From NCBI GenBank assembly GCA_958298945.1, contig OY282607.1:80627868-80691867 (forward strand): DNA of 64,000 nt, given 5' to 3'. The first letter of the stretch is position 1. Every line of letters begins with the position of its first letter. Positions 25,060 to 35,732 of the stretch are shown here, piece by piece. Made by a program: the position numbers and the translations under genes. The stretch is from Atherix ibis. Taxonomy: Eukaryota > Arthropoda > Insecta > Diptera > Athericidae. The notes under the pieces were generated by a model. That model searched no databases, was not told the DNA's origin, and was given only the letters and a program-made list of their open reading frames with translations.

Positions 25060-25860
25060 AAAATTTGGATAACCCTTTATATTGTAAGAGACATTAACAA
25101 TTTAGTTTTTTGCAACATGTATATTTCATTATGTTGCTTAAAATTTGTCATTTTGCATGAAATGTATAATTATTCAAATTGCTATGAAACCTCTTGCAGG
25201 ACTTAAATCTTTTGAGGTAATTTTTGATGTTTTTTTTGTGCACATTTTGGACTGTAATCCGACTACTAATTAACGGATGTTGACTTTTAATTGCTCTGAA
25301 GATTGAGGATTGTCTTCGTAAACACAATTTTTTGGGTAACCGTATAAGGAAAAGTCAAACAGCGTCAAATCGCACGATCTTGAAGGCCAGATGATATTAC
25401 CAAATCTGAAAATTGTGCGTCCTACGAACTTATTGCGCAAAAAATTATTATGTGGTTTGCGGTAACTCACGTATGGTTTAAATTAAAAATGTTCAAACTC
25501 AGATGGAAAAAGTCAGTTATTATACGACCATAGCGCTCAGACCTGACAATGGACAGTCTTTGCTTTTTAATTTTCAAAGAAATCCGCCCCAATAATTGTT
25601 TTAAACTAAAATCACACTTGCAGACCAAAAAATTACTTCTCTACAGTGGGCCGCATATATGGCAATTTTGCATATTAACGTGTCCGACGAGTGAGAAATA
25701 CATCTTATCGCTGCTGACCATAATCACCTTTTAAAGTGCAGAACATGGCTACAGCAGAAACACCAATTTTAATGATATATATGTTTGACAGCTGTCATAC
25801 TAAAAAGCTCATATGGTACCAAATTAGTAGTCGGGGGATATAGCGCCGCTACTATTCAAC
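25060..25860 (-). mobile_element. Decayed rosa-like transposon
   Basis: The minus-strand frame 25470-25270 encodes IIWPSRSCDLTLFDFSLYGYPK, a clear match to the third-Asp block (WPPRSCDLTPLDYFLWG in intact members). The left end reads GGATAACCCTTTA, and the right contains GATATATATGTTTGACAGCTGTCA as in related copies. Upstream regions are degraded. Confidence 0.65.
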
Positions 25861-26389
25861 TCCCAAGACAAGGTGGTTTAAGTTTTCTTTTTACCTAGTT
25901 ACCTGCCATCTATAAGTCAATAGTATAATTTTTTGGAAACAAAATGGCGCAGTTAAATTATTCAACAAAATGGATTTCCTTTGTGCATTGTAAAGAGATA
26001 CTATGAAAAATGTATTAATAACATTCAAAACTCAAGAACTTAGGTCGTTGCGCTAGATTAAGGATATTACAAGTTTTCTCAAAACGTTCGAAACTGTTTC
26101 TACTTGGCTATGCACTAGTAAATTCGTTCCATTTCTTTGTAAACCTTTGATCAAAGGGTTTCAATAGTAGCATTACCAGAACAATGCGGCTACATTATTT
26201 TCTTCTGATTTGCTTTTCTATATATTGCATTTATAATGATTTAAATGAGAATTTTTCGAACCCCAACAAAATGTTAATATTTCTTTAGTACCTGAAAATC
26301 TACAACATTTGGTCAAAATCTAGTGCATCTAGTTTTCCTTACTTTAGGCAAAGAAATGAAGAACGGACTCCTTAAAACAACTATTGTGA

Positions 26390-26730
26390 ATTGGCCCATA
26401 AAGTAAAGGGTCATCCAATTTATGCTGTGAAAAATTCAGTTTTGCGTAATAAAGTCAAAAAATTGTCCTGTTATATGGTTTGTGGCGCCGTCTTGTTGAA
26501 CAGGTCTATTATCATATGGCAATAGCGCTTAGAATTGATAGTTCAAATGACACCTTCAAACCAAAATGCAATTTTCGCAGATACGATGGTTTCTCCAGTT
26601 TTTTTAAAACAATTTTAATGCGCTAAATGATCCATAATGTAAAAAGACAAACCTTGAACTTAACAAATGCCAACCTGAATCATATATATATTTCATAGCT
26701 GTATATTTGACAGGGATGTACGTTAATTGT
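26390..26730 (-). mobile_element. Short rosa-like relic
   Basis: Contains GGTCATCCAATTTATGC at one end, a phrase equivalent to 'AATGACACCTTCAAACCAAAATGCA' found in the other minus-strand relics, and CATATATATTTCATAGCTGTATATTTGACAG at the other end. No coding potential remains. Confidence 0.4.
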
Positions 26731-27277
26731 AATTAGTAAATATCTCTACAAAAAATAATATGATCACTTTGATATGAGCTGCACTAAAAACTTTGCTTTG
26801 ATTTAGAAAAATATAAATTTAAGTATTATTGATCGACATTATGTAAAATGATGCTTAAATAAAGAGTACACCTTTGACAGTAAATATGAGCGCAAATTAA
26901 GCTCATGCCTGCAGATGGCAGAACGATTGTTTCATAGAAAAACAATGAGGAATGATAGAAAGTTGCTTGGTAAATTTGAATAAAATTATCATAAACTTCT
27001 TTAATTAGAAAATCCATTTCGTTTATATTTGCTTGTATAATTACAACAATTAACATATTTATTAAAAAGATTTTGTTGCTTAGAAAAATTTCAATATATG
27101 GTGTGACTGGGTGATATTTTTCAGAGGGATTATTTCGTACGTTATTTTATATCCTATAATTGAAGGTTTATAGTGATCATAAATTCTATTAGAGTATTGA
27201 AATATAAAAAGCGAAAATAAATTGCCCATACATATAGAAATTGGAGTGGGACTATTTCGTTTTTTTTTTTTTTTTTG

Positions 27278-27361
27278 AACGGTCAATTTTTTTTTGAACG
27301 GTCATTGTGTCAAACGGTCATTGTGTCAAAAATTTTTTTTTGAACGGTCATTGTGTCAAAA
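27278..27361. repeat. Short tandem repeat, GAACGGTCATTGTGTCAAA unit
   Basis: Four imperfect copies of a unit made of a T-run plus GAACGGTCATTGTGTCAAA are arranged head to tail. Small, non-coding and within the mab-21 intron. Confidence 0.8.
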
Positions 27362-29059
27362 GCAATGCTTGCTTGTGCTTCTGCTTCCATCTATTGAGAT
27401 TTATAATTATTGCGAAATTTCCCTTTTAAATAAATTAAATTATAAATTTTTTTTAATAAAATGTATTCAAAAAATATCGTAAGTACAGTTTTTATTTAAT
27501 TTCCATACACTTTCGATACTTGTAATTTATTTGCTGAAAGAAAAATTGAATCATTATTCAAATTGTTTCGATGTATCTCCATATGCAATTTTTGCAGTGA
27601 TCAGTTGTTTACATAACAACTTTGAAGTGCCTTTACTTTGTAATAAAAGTATAGATAATCCATTCACTAACAGTGTTAGTTTTTTTTGTGATAGAATCAA
27701 AAAAATATCGTCCTTTTTTTGACAAATTTTCCTTTTTTTATATCTCTCCATTCTAAATAAATTTGGCATTATTTAAAAATTTATATGAATAAATAGATAT
27801 ATGCAAATGCGTTCAAAAAAAAGCTCACCAAAGGTTGACAATATCGATAATAATATAAAAATGAATTTTCCCATATCTCTAAAGGAAAATTGAATTTAAC
27901 AACACAAATTTAATAGAAAATAAATGCGCAATATTTTTTGTGCATATTTCTATATATTGTTTGTTGCCTTGAGTTTTTGTAAACAAAAAAGATTCCCAAG
28001 ACTTGTTTAAGGGGTTATTTTATAGCGTCGGGACCATGAGGCTATTTACCGAAAGAAAAATATTTTATTTATTGTGTTGAGTAATATTTCTCTTTTCTTA
28101 TACATTATCAAAAAGTACTAAAATTCATAAAAGTGCTCAGATTTAGCTCAGAATTCCTGCGTCTAAGACTTGAGTTGTTGTGGAGCTAAAAATTTACATT
28201 TCAATACTAATATTTAAAAAATAATCGTTTTCTGTAAAAAAAGCCCAAGATTTAAGAAAATATCGACTGTGCTTTATATAGTAACCAATTGCCATTAATA
28301 CGAGTACAACAAAACGGATTCGATAAGGTTAAAATTATGGCGCCTAAAATGATATAAAATTTAATTATTGAAATCAAATCTGATGTAGTTATATTTGTCG
28401 ATAAATAAGATTACTATTCAACGTTTTTTCTTTCATTTTCCAGTGAATTTAATAGCTTTTATGGAAAATAGAATATTTTAATGAATCCCATTCCCAAAAA
28501 TAAAAAGTTTGATTATACGAATATTACAATGCCGGTGATTTATAGTAGCAAATGTCGCAGTTGTGGATAAATGCACCATAAATTTTCTACACCAAAAAAA
28601 TTCTTATAGTTTTAGCTGATTTCTATCACCAATAATCAATTAATGCAGCCCAAGTTGATTTTTTATTTATTAATAAATATTTGAATTAATATTTTGCTAC
28701 AAGTTGTACCAAAGTATTTTTTTCAACTAAATTTTTAATGATTTTAATACAATGTAAGTCATAAAGCAAAATTTTTTTTTCTTTATTAATTAAGATTATA
28801 TTCTTACAGTTTAACTAATTAAAAATAATTCAGAATATTGAACTACAATTGAATATATTTGTTTTTTTCCAAATAACTAAATAAAATAAGTGAATTTCAA
28901 ACGTCATTATTTTAGGGTACAGCATAATTTATAAAAATATTTCTAATTTGTTATGATATTGGGTATATGGCTTATGCCATGTGAGGTATGCATCGTATTT
29001 TTAAAGTAAAAACATCTTGAATAATAAAAAAAAACTATCAAAAATGTCCCAGAATTCGC

Positions 29060-29280
29060 TATTTTATTTTTTAATAAAATGGCGAATTTTCCGCCATTTT
29101 ATTATATTCTTTCGTATAGCGTTCCATATCGATTTATAAAAACCGTAGAATTGCAAGGAGCGGCTGTATCGTGCATATACACACCGCCTATTGCCTTTTT
29201 TTATTGCAGCGCCACTACAAGTATGTTGCTAAACCCCTATACAAGTAACCAGAAATTCAAAAAAAAAAAAAATACAGCCA
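29060..29280. repeat. Dispersed repeat, copy 1 (partner at 33830)
   Basis: The string CATAGCGT-C-ATA...GCATAT-AC..CCTATTGCCTTTTTTTATTGCAGCGCCACTACAAG...GTAACCAG is paralleled by 33850-33970 (CCCATAGCGTACTATAG...TTGCATCTCTTTATTGCAGTGCCACAACAAG..ACCAG). The family is unknown and no ends could be defined. Confidence 0.4.
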
Positions 29281-29454
29281 ATATCCCCCTGTGGCTCTAG
29301 CACGTGTACTTTATTTTAAAAATAAAGGCATACATCAATAAATTCAATGATTTTTTATTGTAAAAATATCTTTAGTCCAATTTCTAGCCTATTTAAATTA
29401 AAAGTATTTAATAATATAATCAATTTGATGATTCGGTCTATAAATCTATAAATG

Positions 29455-29960
29455 TAAAATAAAAGGCCAACTCTTTTCGTGGTTTGGAAAGTAGGGCCCT
29501 GCTATTTAACAACTGTCAAACATATATAACATCCAAAATGTCATTTGTTTAGTTTGGTTTTTTATATTATTAATCGCTTATTCATCGAACAATGCGTTAA
29601 AATGGTAAAAAATTTCTGAACTTTTATTCAGCGATGAGGCTCATTTCTCACTCGGTGGACATGTCAATAGAGAAAATTATCGTATATGGAGCTCTAAAAA
29701 GCCACAAGTTAATGTGCAGAAGTCGTATATTTGCGAAAGATAACTGTCTTGTGTCCATTTTGGTCTAAAGGTAACATGGGCCCGTAGTTTTATAAACATT
29801 ATGATAACAACCTGTTTTTGGGTAAAATTGAAGACTTGAATTTGTACCAGATATGATTTCAAAAATAAGGTGCCACAATGCACAAAACACAACAATTTTT
29901 GGCTTTATTACGCGAATCTTTACTTTTCGAAGCACAAATTGAATGATCTTATACTTACTC
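29455..29960 (+). mobile_element. Decayed rosa-like transposon
   Basis: The left end (GGTTTGGAAAGTAGGGCCCTGCTATTTAACAACTGTC) matches the family terminus. At 29620-29700 the sequence still reads nearly in frame as FSDEAHFSLGGHVNRENYRIW, containing the first catalytic Asp, followed by frameshifts. It ends with degraded IWFQ-type and HNA-type pieces near 29845-29900. It sits about 160 bp upstream of mab-21 exon 2. Confidence 0.6.
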
Positions 29961-30119
29961 TTTTCTAAAAAAGAAACCATAATTGTGAGTTTCCTTTCTA
30001 AATTTCTTTTTTATTACACTTAAATTTTTAAAAAAACCCGTAATTGCTTATTTATTTATTTTCTCATTTATTTGCTTGAATTCAAAAAATATACTAAATG
30101 GATAATTTTTTAATTCTAG

Positions 30120-30469
30120 GTGCAAGTCGACGAAGATGTCTAAGTATTTTAAAAACACTACGCGATCGTCATTTAGATCTACCTGGTAATCCTGTTGGAT
30201 CATATCATTTAAAAACATTGCTTTTATATGAGTGTGAAAAACATCCTAGAGAATTGGAATGGGAAGAAAATTGCATTGCTGATAGAATAAATGGAATTTT
30301 TCTTCAACTAATATCATGTCTACAATGCAAAAGGTGTCCACACTATTTCTTACCGAATATGGATCTATTTAAAGGGAAATCGCCGGGAGCTTTAGAAAAT
30401 GCCGCTAAACAAGTCTGGAGGTTAACAAGGATAATGTTAACTAATTCAAGATGTCTTGAAGAGCTCTAG
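30120..30469 (+). CDS. mab-21: Mab-21 homologue, exon 2
   Basis: Encodes the C-terminal part of Mab-21 (residues 250-365). The exon begins after TAATTCTAG with GTGCAAGTCG, completing the split Gly codon from exon 1 and giving ASRRRCLSILKTLRDRHLD. Conserved features are LLLYECEKHPRELEWEENC, DRINGIFLQLISCLQC and RCPHYFLPNMDLFKGK, ending CLEEL-stop. The apparent ATG at 30098 is intronic and should not be used as a start. The 3' UTR begins at 30470. Confidence 0.95.
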
Positions 30470-30552
30470 ATGACAATTATATGTAACGCGTCTATTTTTA
30501 GTTATTGAAAATTGCTTGCGAAATATTTAACTTAGTCTAATATTTGGATTAA

Positions 30553-30584
30553 AATAAATGAATATGCATAATTTATATAATAAA
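30553..30584 (+). promoter_or_regulatory. mab-21 polyadenylation signals
   Basis: Two AATAAA hexamers (30553-30558 and 30579-30584) lie about 85-115 bp after the stop codon and are followed by an A-run at 30589. Either could serve as the signal. Confidence 0.5.
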
Positions 30585-30602
30585 TTTTAAAAAAAAAAAA
30601 AA

Positions 30603-31177
30603 CTTCCAAATAAAATTGTCAATAAAATATGATCTCAATATTTCAATTTAGAAATATTTTGTTTGAATTTTGTTTAGAATGCAAGGTTTAACGATATTTT
30701 GTTTATTATTTATAATGTAAGGTAATTCTAATTACATTATTTGCGTACTCAATATTTTTTATTATATTCGTATATAAAATTGTATAATACAAATTAATTA
30801 TTGAAAGGAGTTCAAAATAAAACTATTTACATACATTTTTCAATGAATGTAATAAATAAATTAATTAAATTTAAATAATTAAAATAATAATAAAAATTGT
30901 AAAAAATAATGCCATTCTATGTAACTACATTTTTGATTTGAAATTTATGAAAAGGTATTATTTATTAGTTCAAAAGAGTTCAAGCGATTTGCACTACAAT
31001 ACTCATAAAATGTTCATCTTTATTTTGTTCTCAGTATTTCCAAAAACTAATTACGTCGCTTCATAGACTTTGAACAAAAATAAAACACAAATTAGTTTGA
31101 AAACAAAAATTGCCCAAAAGATAAGTAGAGGCACGTCAAATCATAATTTCCGTAGTAGGTTTGCATACCATCTATAA
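30603..31177. other. Intergenic AT-rich sequence
   Basis: No gene, repeat unit or motif recognised. Confidence 0.5.
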
Positions 31178-31179
31178 TA

Positions 31180-31583
31180 CAGGGTGGCCATTTTCTATTT
31201 TTTTTTCAAACTCACAAAAAAACACATATCGTGAGGAAATATTGAAAATTTTTTATTGAAAGTGAAAGTTGAATCCATAGCAGCGTATCGTGAGATGAAT
31301 GCATTCAATTTCGACCACAAAAAGTTCGTTAACATGTCACGATATTATTCAGAATTACGTCACTGCAATGGTCATTTTCAAAGAAAAACGGTCCAATGAC
31401 TTTTTTAAGGATGCTTCGATTTTTCGTAAATCAGATGAGGGTTTCCGCGCCTCTTATTTGACAATTTTTTTTGGTAACGTAGTTGTCACATGAAAGCTTG
31501 ACAACTGTAAAAAAGCAATCATGACAATGTGTTTTAACAAATATTTGGAAAGTTGAAAAAAAAATCCACAGATGGCTCACCTT
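31180..31583. mobile_element. MITE with CAGGGTGGCCAT ends
   Basis: TA-flanked. The left end CAGGGTGGCCATTTTC and the right end (minus strand TAAGGTGAGCCATCTG) are imperfect inverted repeats, each followed by a T-run and a CAAACT/CAACTT string. The interior is 404 bp without a transposase domain; the 64-codon frame at 31299 is not recognisable. This is consistent with a mariner-mobilised MITE. Confidence 0.55.
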
Positions 31584-31899
31584 ATAGATAATTTATTTAT
31601 AATGTAGGGTAAGTATAAATTAATATATCGATCTTGTTGAAAGTAACAATAAAAATGAGTAGGCGTCAATAGAAATTCACATAAGATTACGACTATTTTT
31701 TAAAACTCTAATCACTAATGATTTATTTAGTATCCTAAATTCTTCTTAATTCTTTTCCAAAACTTTAAGCAACCCTAACTTGAAAACACTAATCACCTTA
31801 AGCGATATATTCAAATAGTACTAGCAATTTTTTTTCCAAAGGAAAAAATCAAATTTTGCTCATTGAAATCCCATTTCTCTGGGTAGATAAAAATTAATA

Positions 31900-33240
31900 T
31901 TATTGATCTCGTAATACTGGGTTCATAAAAAGCGAGTTCATTGACGCCTTAGGCTACCGCTCTAGACCAAGACCATTAATATCTCACATATTATAATCGT
32001 TGAAATCCCACATAACCCTAAATTATGGTTATTGATGTCTTTTGTTATATAAGATGCAAGCCTAATATTGTTTTTGTGTCATTCTGGACATATAAATATA
32101 ATACAGATCAAGGTCCTTGTCAGCTCACGTACCTATAGACAGAAGAAAACCTAAGTTATATAAAAACACTCAGGTTTTTAATGATATAAATAAATCGAAA
32201 TCATATCATCGGCACGTAAATGAGGTTTCATACAAATCAATCCCATTGACCCCTTGTCAGCCTAGGTATAAGGAACCAAGATCATTGACCTTTCTTGTCA
32301 CCTTAAGTCATTAAATTCCCAACAAATAAAAATATTGATCCTTCACATCATTGTATACATAAATATACGAACATTATAAACTGCTCACGTGAATTTAACT
32401 GCAAGAAAACTAATTCGATGTCATTGACTGATCACATAAGAAAAGGCTATTGACATTTGTTCAAATTGTAAACAAATCCACTTATTGAAATTGGCTCCCA
32501 TAAATGGTCAATGACACGTGTTTCTACATACCTAGGGTCACTTGAGCTATCCATACGATTAGGTTTTATATGCCTTGTTTTACCCGGGAGGTCATTGACT
32601 TTGATTTGCGTTGTGCAAGAGTTCAATGAGTTTTGTTCGTATAAACACATACAAGAGGTCAATGACCTTTGTTCGTATAAACACACGTGCATGACCTTGA
32701 TTTATATATTTCTAACCTGACGTAAATGTTAATGAGCTTGGTTTGTATATGCGAAAGGTATGTGAGCTTGATATCTCGTGAAAGGTTTCATAATTTAGGG
32801 TGACTTATGTGTAGAATTAAGCGGGGTGTCAAAAACATTGATTTGCATATACCTAGAATAGAGTAAAGAACCAGTGAACTTTGTATGTTCATAACAAAGT
32901 ATCGTTACAGGTAAATAAACTTTATATTTGTGAACCTAGGTATATTTTAGCTAGAGTTTAGTGAAAACCCAATATCGGAGTTGTTTCTTGTGAAAGATTT
33001 TGTAAATGCTTAATATCGTTGATTAATTATTAACCTTGACTTGTATGGATGTAGTGTTACGTTGGGCTACAACAAAGTTGATTTTCATACTCGTATGTCT
33101 AAACGTATATATTGAGCTTTTCGTGAAAGTTGAATAACCTTAGTTCGTCTCTACTTAGTCTAATGACCCTTGTTAGCGTTTGCTTGTGCCTAGCTTATGC
33201 ATAATGTCATTTTCGAGAGGCCAGTAGTGTAATGTTTTTT
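31900..33240. repeat. Degenerate short-unit tandem array
   Basis: Units of roughly 35-60 bp are built around a TCAATGACCTTTGTTCGTATAAACACA-type core. They are clearest at 32610-32690 (two near-identical adjacent units) and become more diverged on both sides (GACC/GAGCTTTG..GTATA). In the left half the core occurs in variants with 'ATCATTGACC' and 'CCCATTGACC'. No transposon ends. The open frames at 32117, 32447 and 32511 are by-products of the repeats. Confidence 0.5.
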
Positions 33241-34367
33241 GCAATTGACGAACAGAGATTGTATTCAACAAAATGAATTCTAATTGATAGTCTTGATATA
33301 GGTTCTGAGATAAGAAGGTGCCCGGTGTTTGATTGCTTTTTATTTAGATTATAGAGCCACTGGATATTCCTCTACTCAAAAGTTATGTTTAGTTAAGAAA
33401 AAACTTCCGCAAAAACGAACATAATTTCAAAATTAATATAATAAGTTACTTGTCAGTTCGAAAATTAAATAAAAACATGCTTCAATTTAAATTTCGCAAT
33501 AGCTACCAAAATTTATAATGTAAACAAAGTTTTAATATTGTACTACTTCTTGGAGAATATCGTTTTGAAACTTTTCGGAAGTCTACACAATTAACGCGTT
33601 CGTTATCTGATTTATATTTTTAAAATGAATAATGCACCAAAATAATATCCATTTAATATGAAAAGATTTTTGTAATTTCCACTACGAAAATTTGATATCG
33701 TGCGGATCACATATACGAGTACACAATAATTTCTACACTAAAGTCTACACGTTGTTGCATTTATCGCCACTACGGGTAAAAGTAGCGACATAAAATATAG
33801 TGTACATATTGAAAAATATAACTATAGGGCCTATACAGTAGTTTTAAATTTATAGCTTTTCCCATAGCGTACTATAGAGTGCCTATATCTTGCATATTAC
33901 GGCACCTTTTTGCATCTCTTTATTGCAGTGCCACAACAAGCATTTTGTAGAACTACTTTTACCAGATTTAGAAAATAGCTGATTTTAGAAAATATTCTTG
34001 AGTGACTCTATCATATTCACTTTTTGAAAATAATAATATTTTTTTCGAAGGTATTAATTTTATTAAATAAATATATATTGTATATAAAAAAAATTGAATG
34101 AATATTTTATTTTAAAAAAAATTCTTAGACATTTTTCCAACCTATTTTAATTGAAATAAATTACTTTTATGTGTCTGCTTAAAATTAAAAATATTATTGT
34201 TCATTCATAATTAAATACAGTGCTTATTATTCACAATTTATTGCGAACACGTTTAAAAGTTCGAAGTTATCTTAGCATCAAGTAGGGTTTGGCAGAACCT
34301 CCATAATGGATTATGAGTGCTAGCAGTGATTATGATGACAACCCTATCAAAATAATAACATAACAAG
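33241..34367. other. Intergenic sequence with second copy of a dispersed repeat
   Basis: Gene-free. The stretch 33830-33970 parallels the repeat at 29060-29280 (shared TTTATTGCAG-GCCAC-ACAAG). The remainder is AT-rich with no recognised feature. Confidence 0.4.
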
Positions 34368-35083
34368 GTAAAATTAAAGAAGAACAAGATAGGCCTCTAC
34401 ACGAAAATGTTGCCCAAATTTTTTTGCGAATACATTCGTAAGAACACACACACTTGCAAAATAACCTTTCAAGAAACACTTCGTATTCTGAAAGAAAAAC
34501 TTCCTGTTTTATGTCATGAAGAATAATACTTTTTATGCAAATATATTAATTTATACTGGCTTGTTCGTAAACTATTTAAAATTTAATAAAACGTTTACTT
34601 AGCGATAATGCCAACACTATAATAAGTTCTAAATGTATCTAAATAAGTCGAAATCTAAATTTTAAAAGTATGCAATAAGTATCTAAATGTCAAAAGTATG
34701 CAAGCATTTCGGTATGCTACCATTTCATAGAGAATGACGTGTTTTAAAAATCTCCGAAAGTCTAAAAAATTGAAGCGCTTGATATTTGATTGATACTTAC
34801 AAAATAATTAATAAACTTAAAATACAATTGCATTAAATACCAGAGATTGGTGAAAATAAGTATTGCCTTCTGTCGTGTTTAAATAATAGTTTTGTGTGGA
34901 ATAGGTGAGTTAAAATGTCAAAAAATGTCTATTACGAAAACTACATGTCAGTGGGTGTTATGTCGTAATAAAATAATCTACACAAATGTATGCTATCAGT
35001 AGGATTCTTGCCGTTTTTGCAATAATGCAGAGAGAAAATTGCGTATGCATATACGGCCGTATCCACCTATACTTTAATCTAAG
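34368..35083. mobile_element. Non-autonomous transposon, 8-bp-TSD family (copy 1)
   Basis: Matches the better-preserved copies at 42285 and 46855 in the same order: AGATAGGCCTCTACAC, ACACTTGCAAAATAACCTTTC, TCTCCGAAAGTCTA, GCGCTTGATATTTGATTGATA, CTACATGTCAGTGGGTGT, GCCGTTTTTGCA and a terminal CTTTAATCTAAG. The left end is altered and no matching 8-bp target duplication is visible, probably because the right part has been duplicated (see 35178). Confidence 0.6.
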
Positions 35084-35177
35084 ATAAATATAATAGAATA
35101 TCGACACATTGTACAATACAAAAGCACAAATTATTCTAATCGTCCTAATTAAAACCCCCGAACAAAATGTTACTGAA

Positions 35178-35420
35178 ATTTAATACTAGAAGATTAAAGA
35201 AAAGATATGTTGCCTTCTATCGTTTTTAAATTATATTTTTGTTTGGAATAAGTGAGTTAAATATCAAAAATTTCTATTACGAAATCTAGATGTCAGTGGG
35301 TGTAATGTCTAAATAAAAAAAATCTACACAAATGTATGCTAGCAGTACGATTTCTCGCCGTTTTTGCAATAATGCAGAAAGAAAATTGCGTATACATATA
35401 CATGTATTTTTTAATCTAAG
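35178..35420. mobile_element. Duplicated right part of the same transposon
   Basis: Repeats, in direct orientation, the right-hand third of the element just upstream: ATGTTGCCTTCTATCG, TTTGGAATAAGTGAGTTAAA, CTAGATGTCAGTGGGTGTAATGTC, GCCGTTTTTGCAATAATGCAG and TTTAATCTAAG. It is a tandem partial duplication or a second truncated copy. Confidence 0.55.
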
Positions 35421-35732
35421 ATTTATAATCTATGATTTTGACAGCTTCGACCATTTTGTTTTTCGATTACCTAAGGGCTAATTTCGTGTATACATATACA
35501 TACTTTCTGTTTATAAGTTTCTGATCAAAGCGAGTTTAATTTCGATACGTATAAATCGGCTGTCTTATTATTTCTTTGTTATTGTGGATTAGAGCATAAT
35601 TGTAAAATTTGTGTATTTTAAAATAATTTTGAGAAACTTTTCTGCAACCTGAATTTTCCGCAGTAAAGTTTCTACCTCAGTATTTTAAATTTTAATTTTG
35701 GATTCATTCTTATTTAAAGATTATTTTCTACA

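Larger units (their letters stand above)
15212..30119 (+). other. mab-21: mab-21 intron, 14.9 kb
   Basis: GT at 15212 and AG at 30118-30119 (TAATTCTAG) bracket the intron, with a phase-1 junction. Inside are rosa-like and Tc1-like transposon relics, listed separately. The stretches between them (15240-17480, 18540-19690, 23450-25060, 26740-29050) are AT-rich and show no supportable gene, conserved motif or RNA gene to the eye. Enhancers cannot be excluded from sequence alone. Confidence 0.85.

Noticed and set aside
30098..30119. ATG at 30098 as a separate small gene start
   Set aside because: The frame becomes mab-21 exon 2 immediately after the AG at 30118-30119. Exon 1 supplies the correct upstream sequence in phase.
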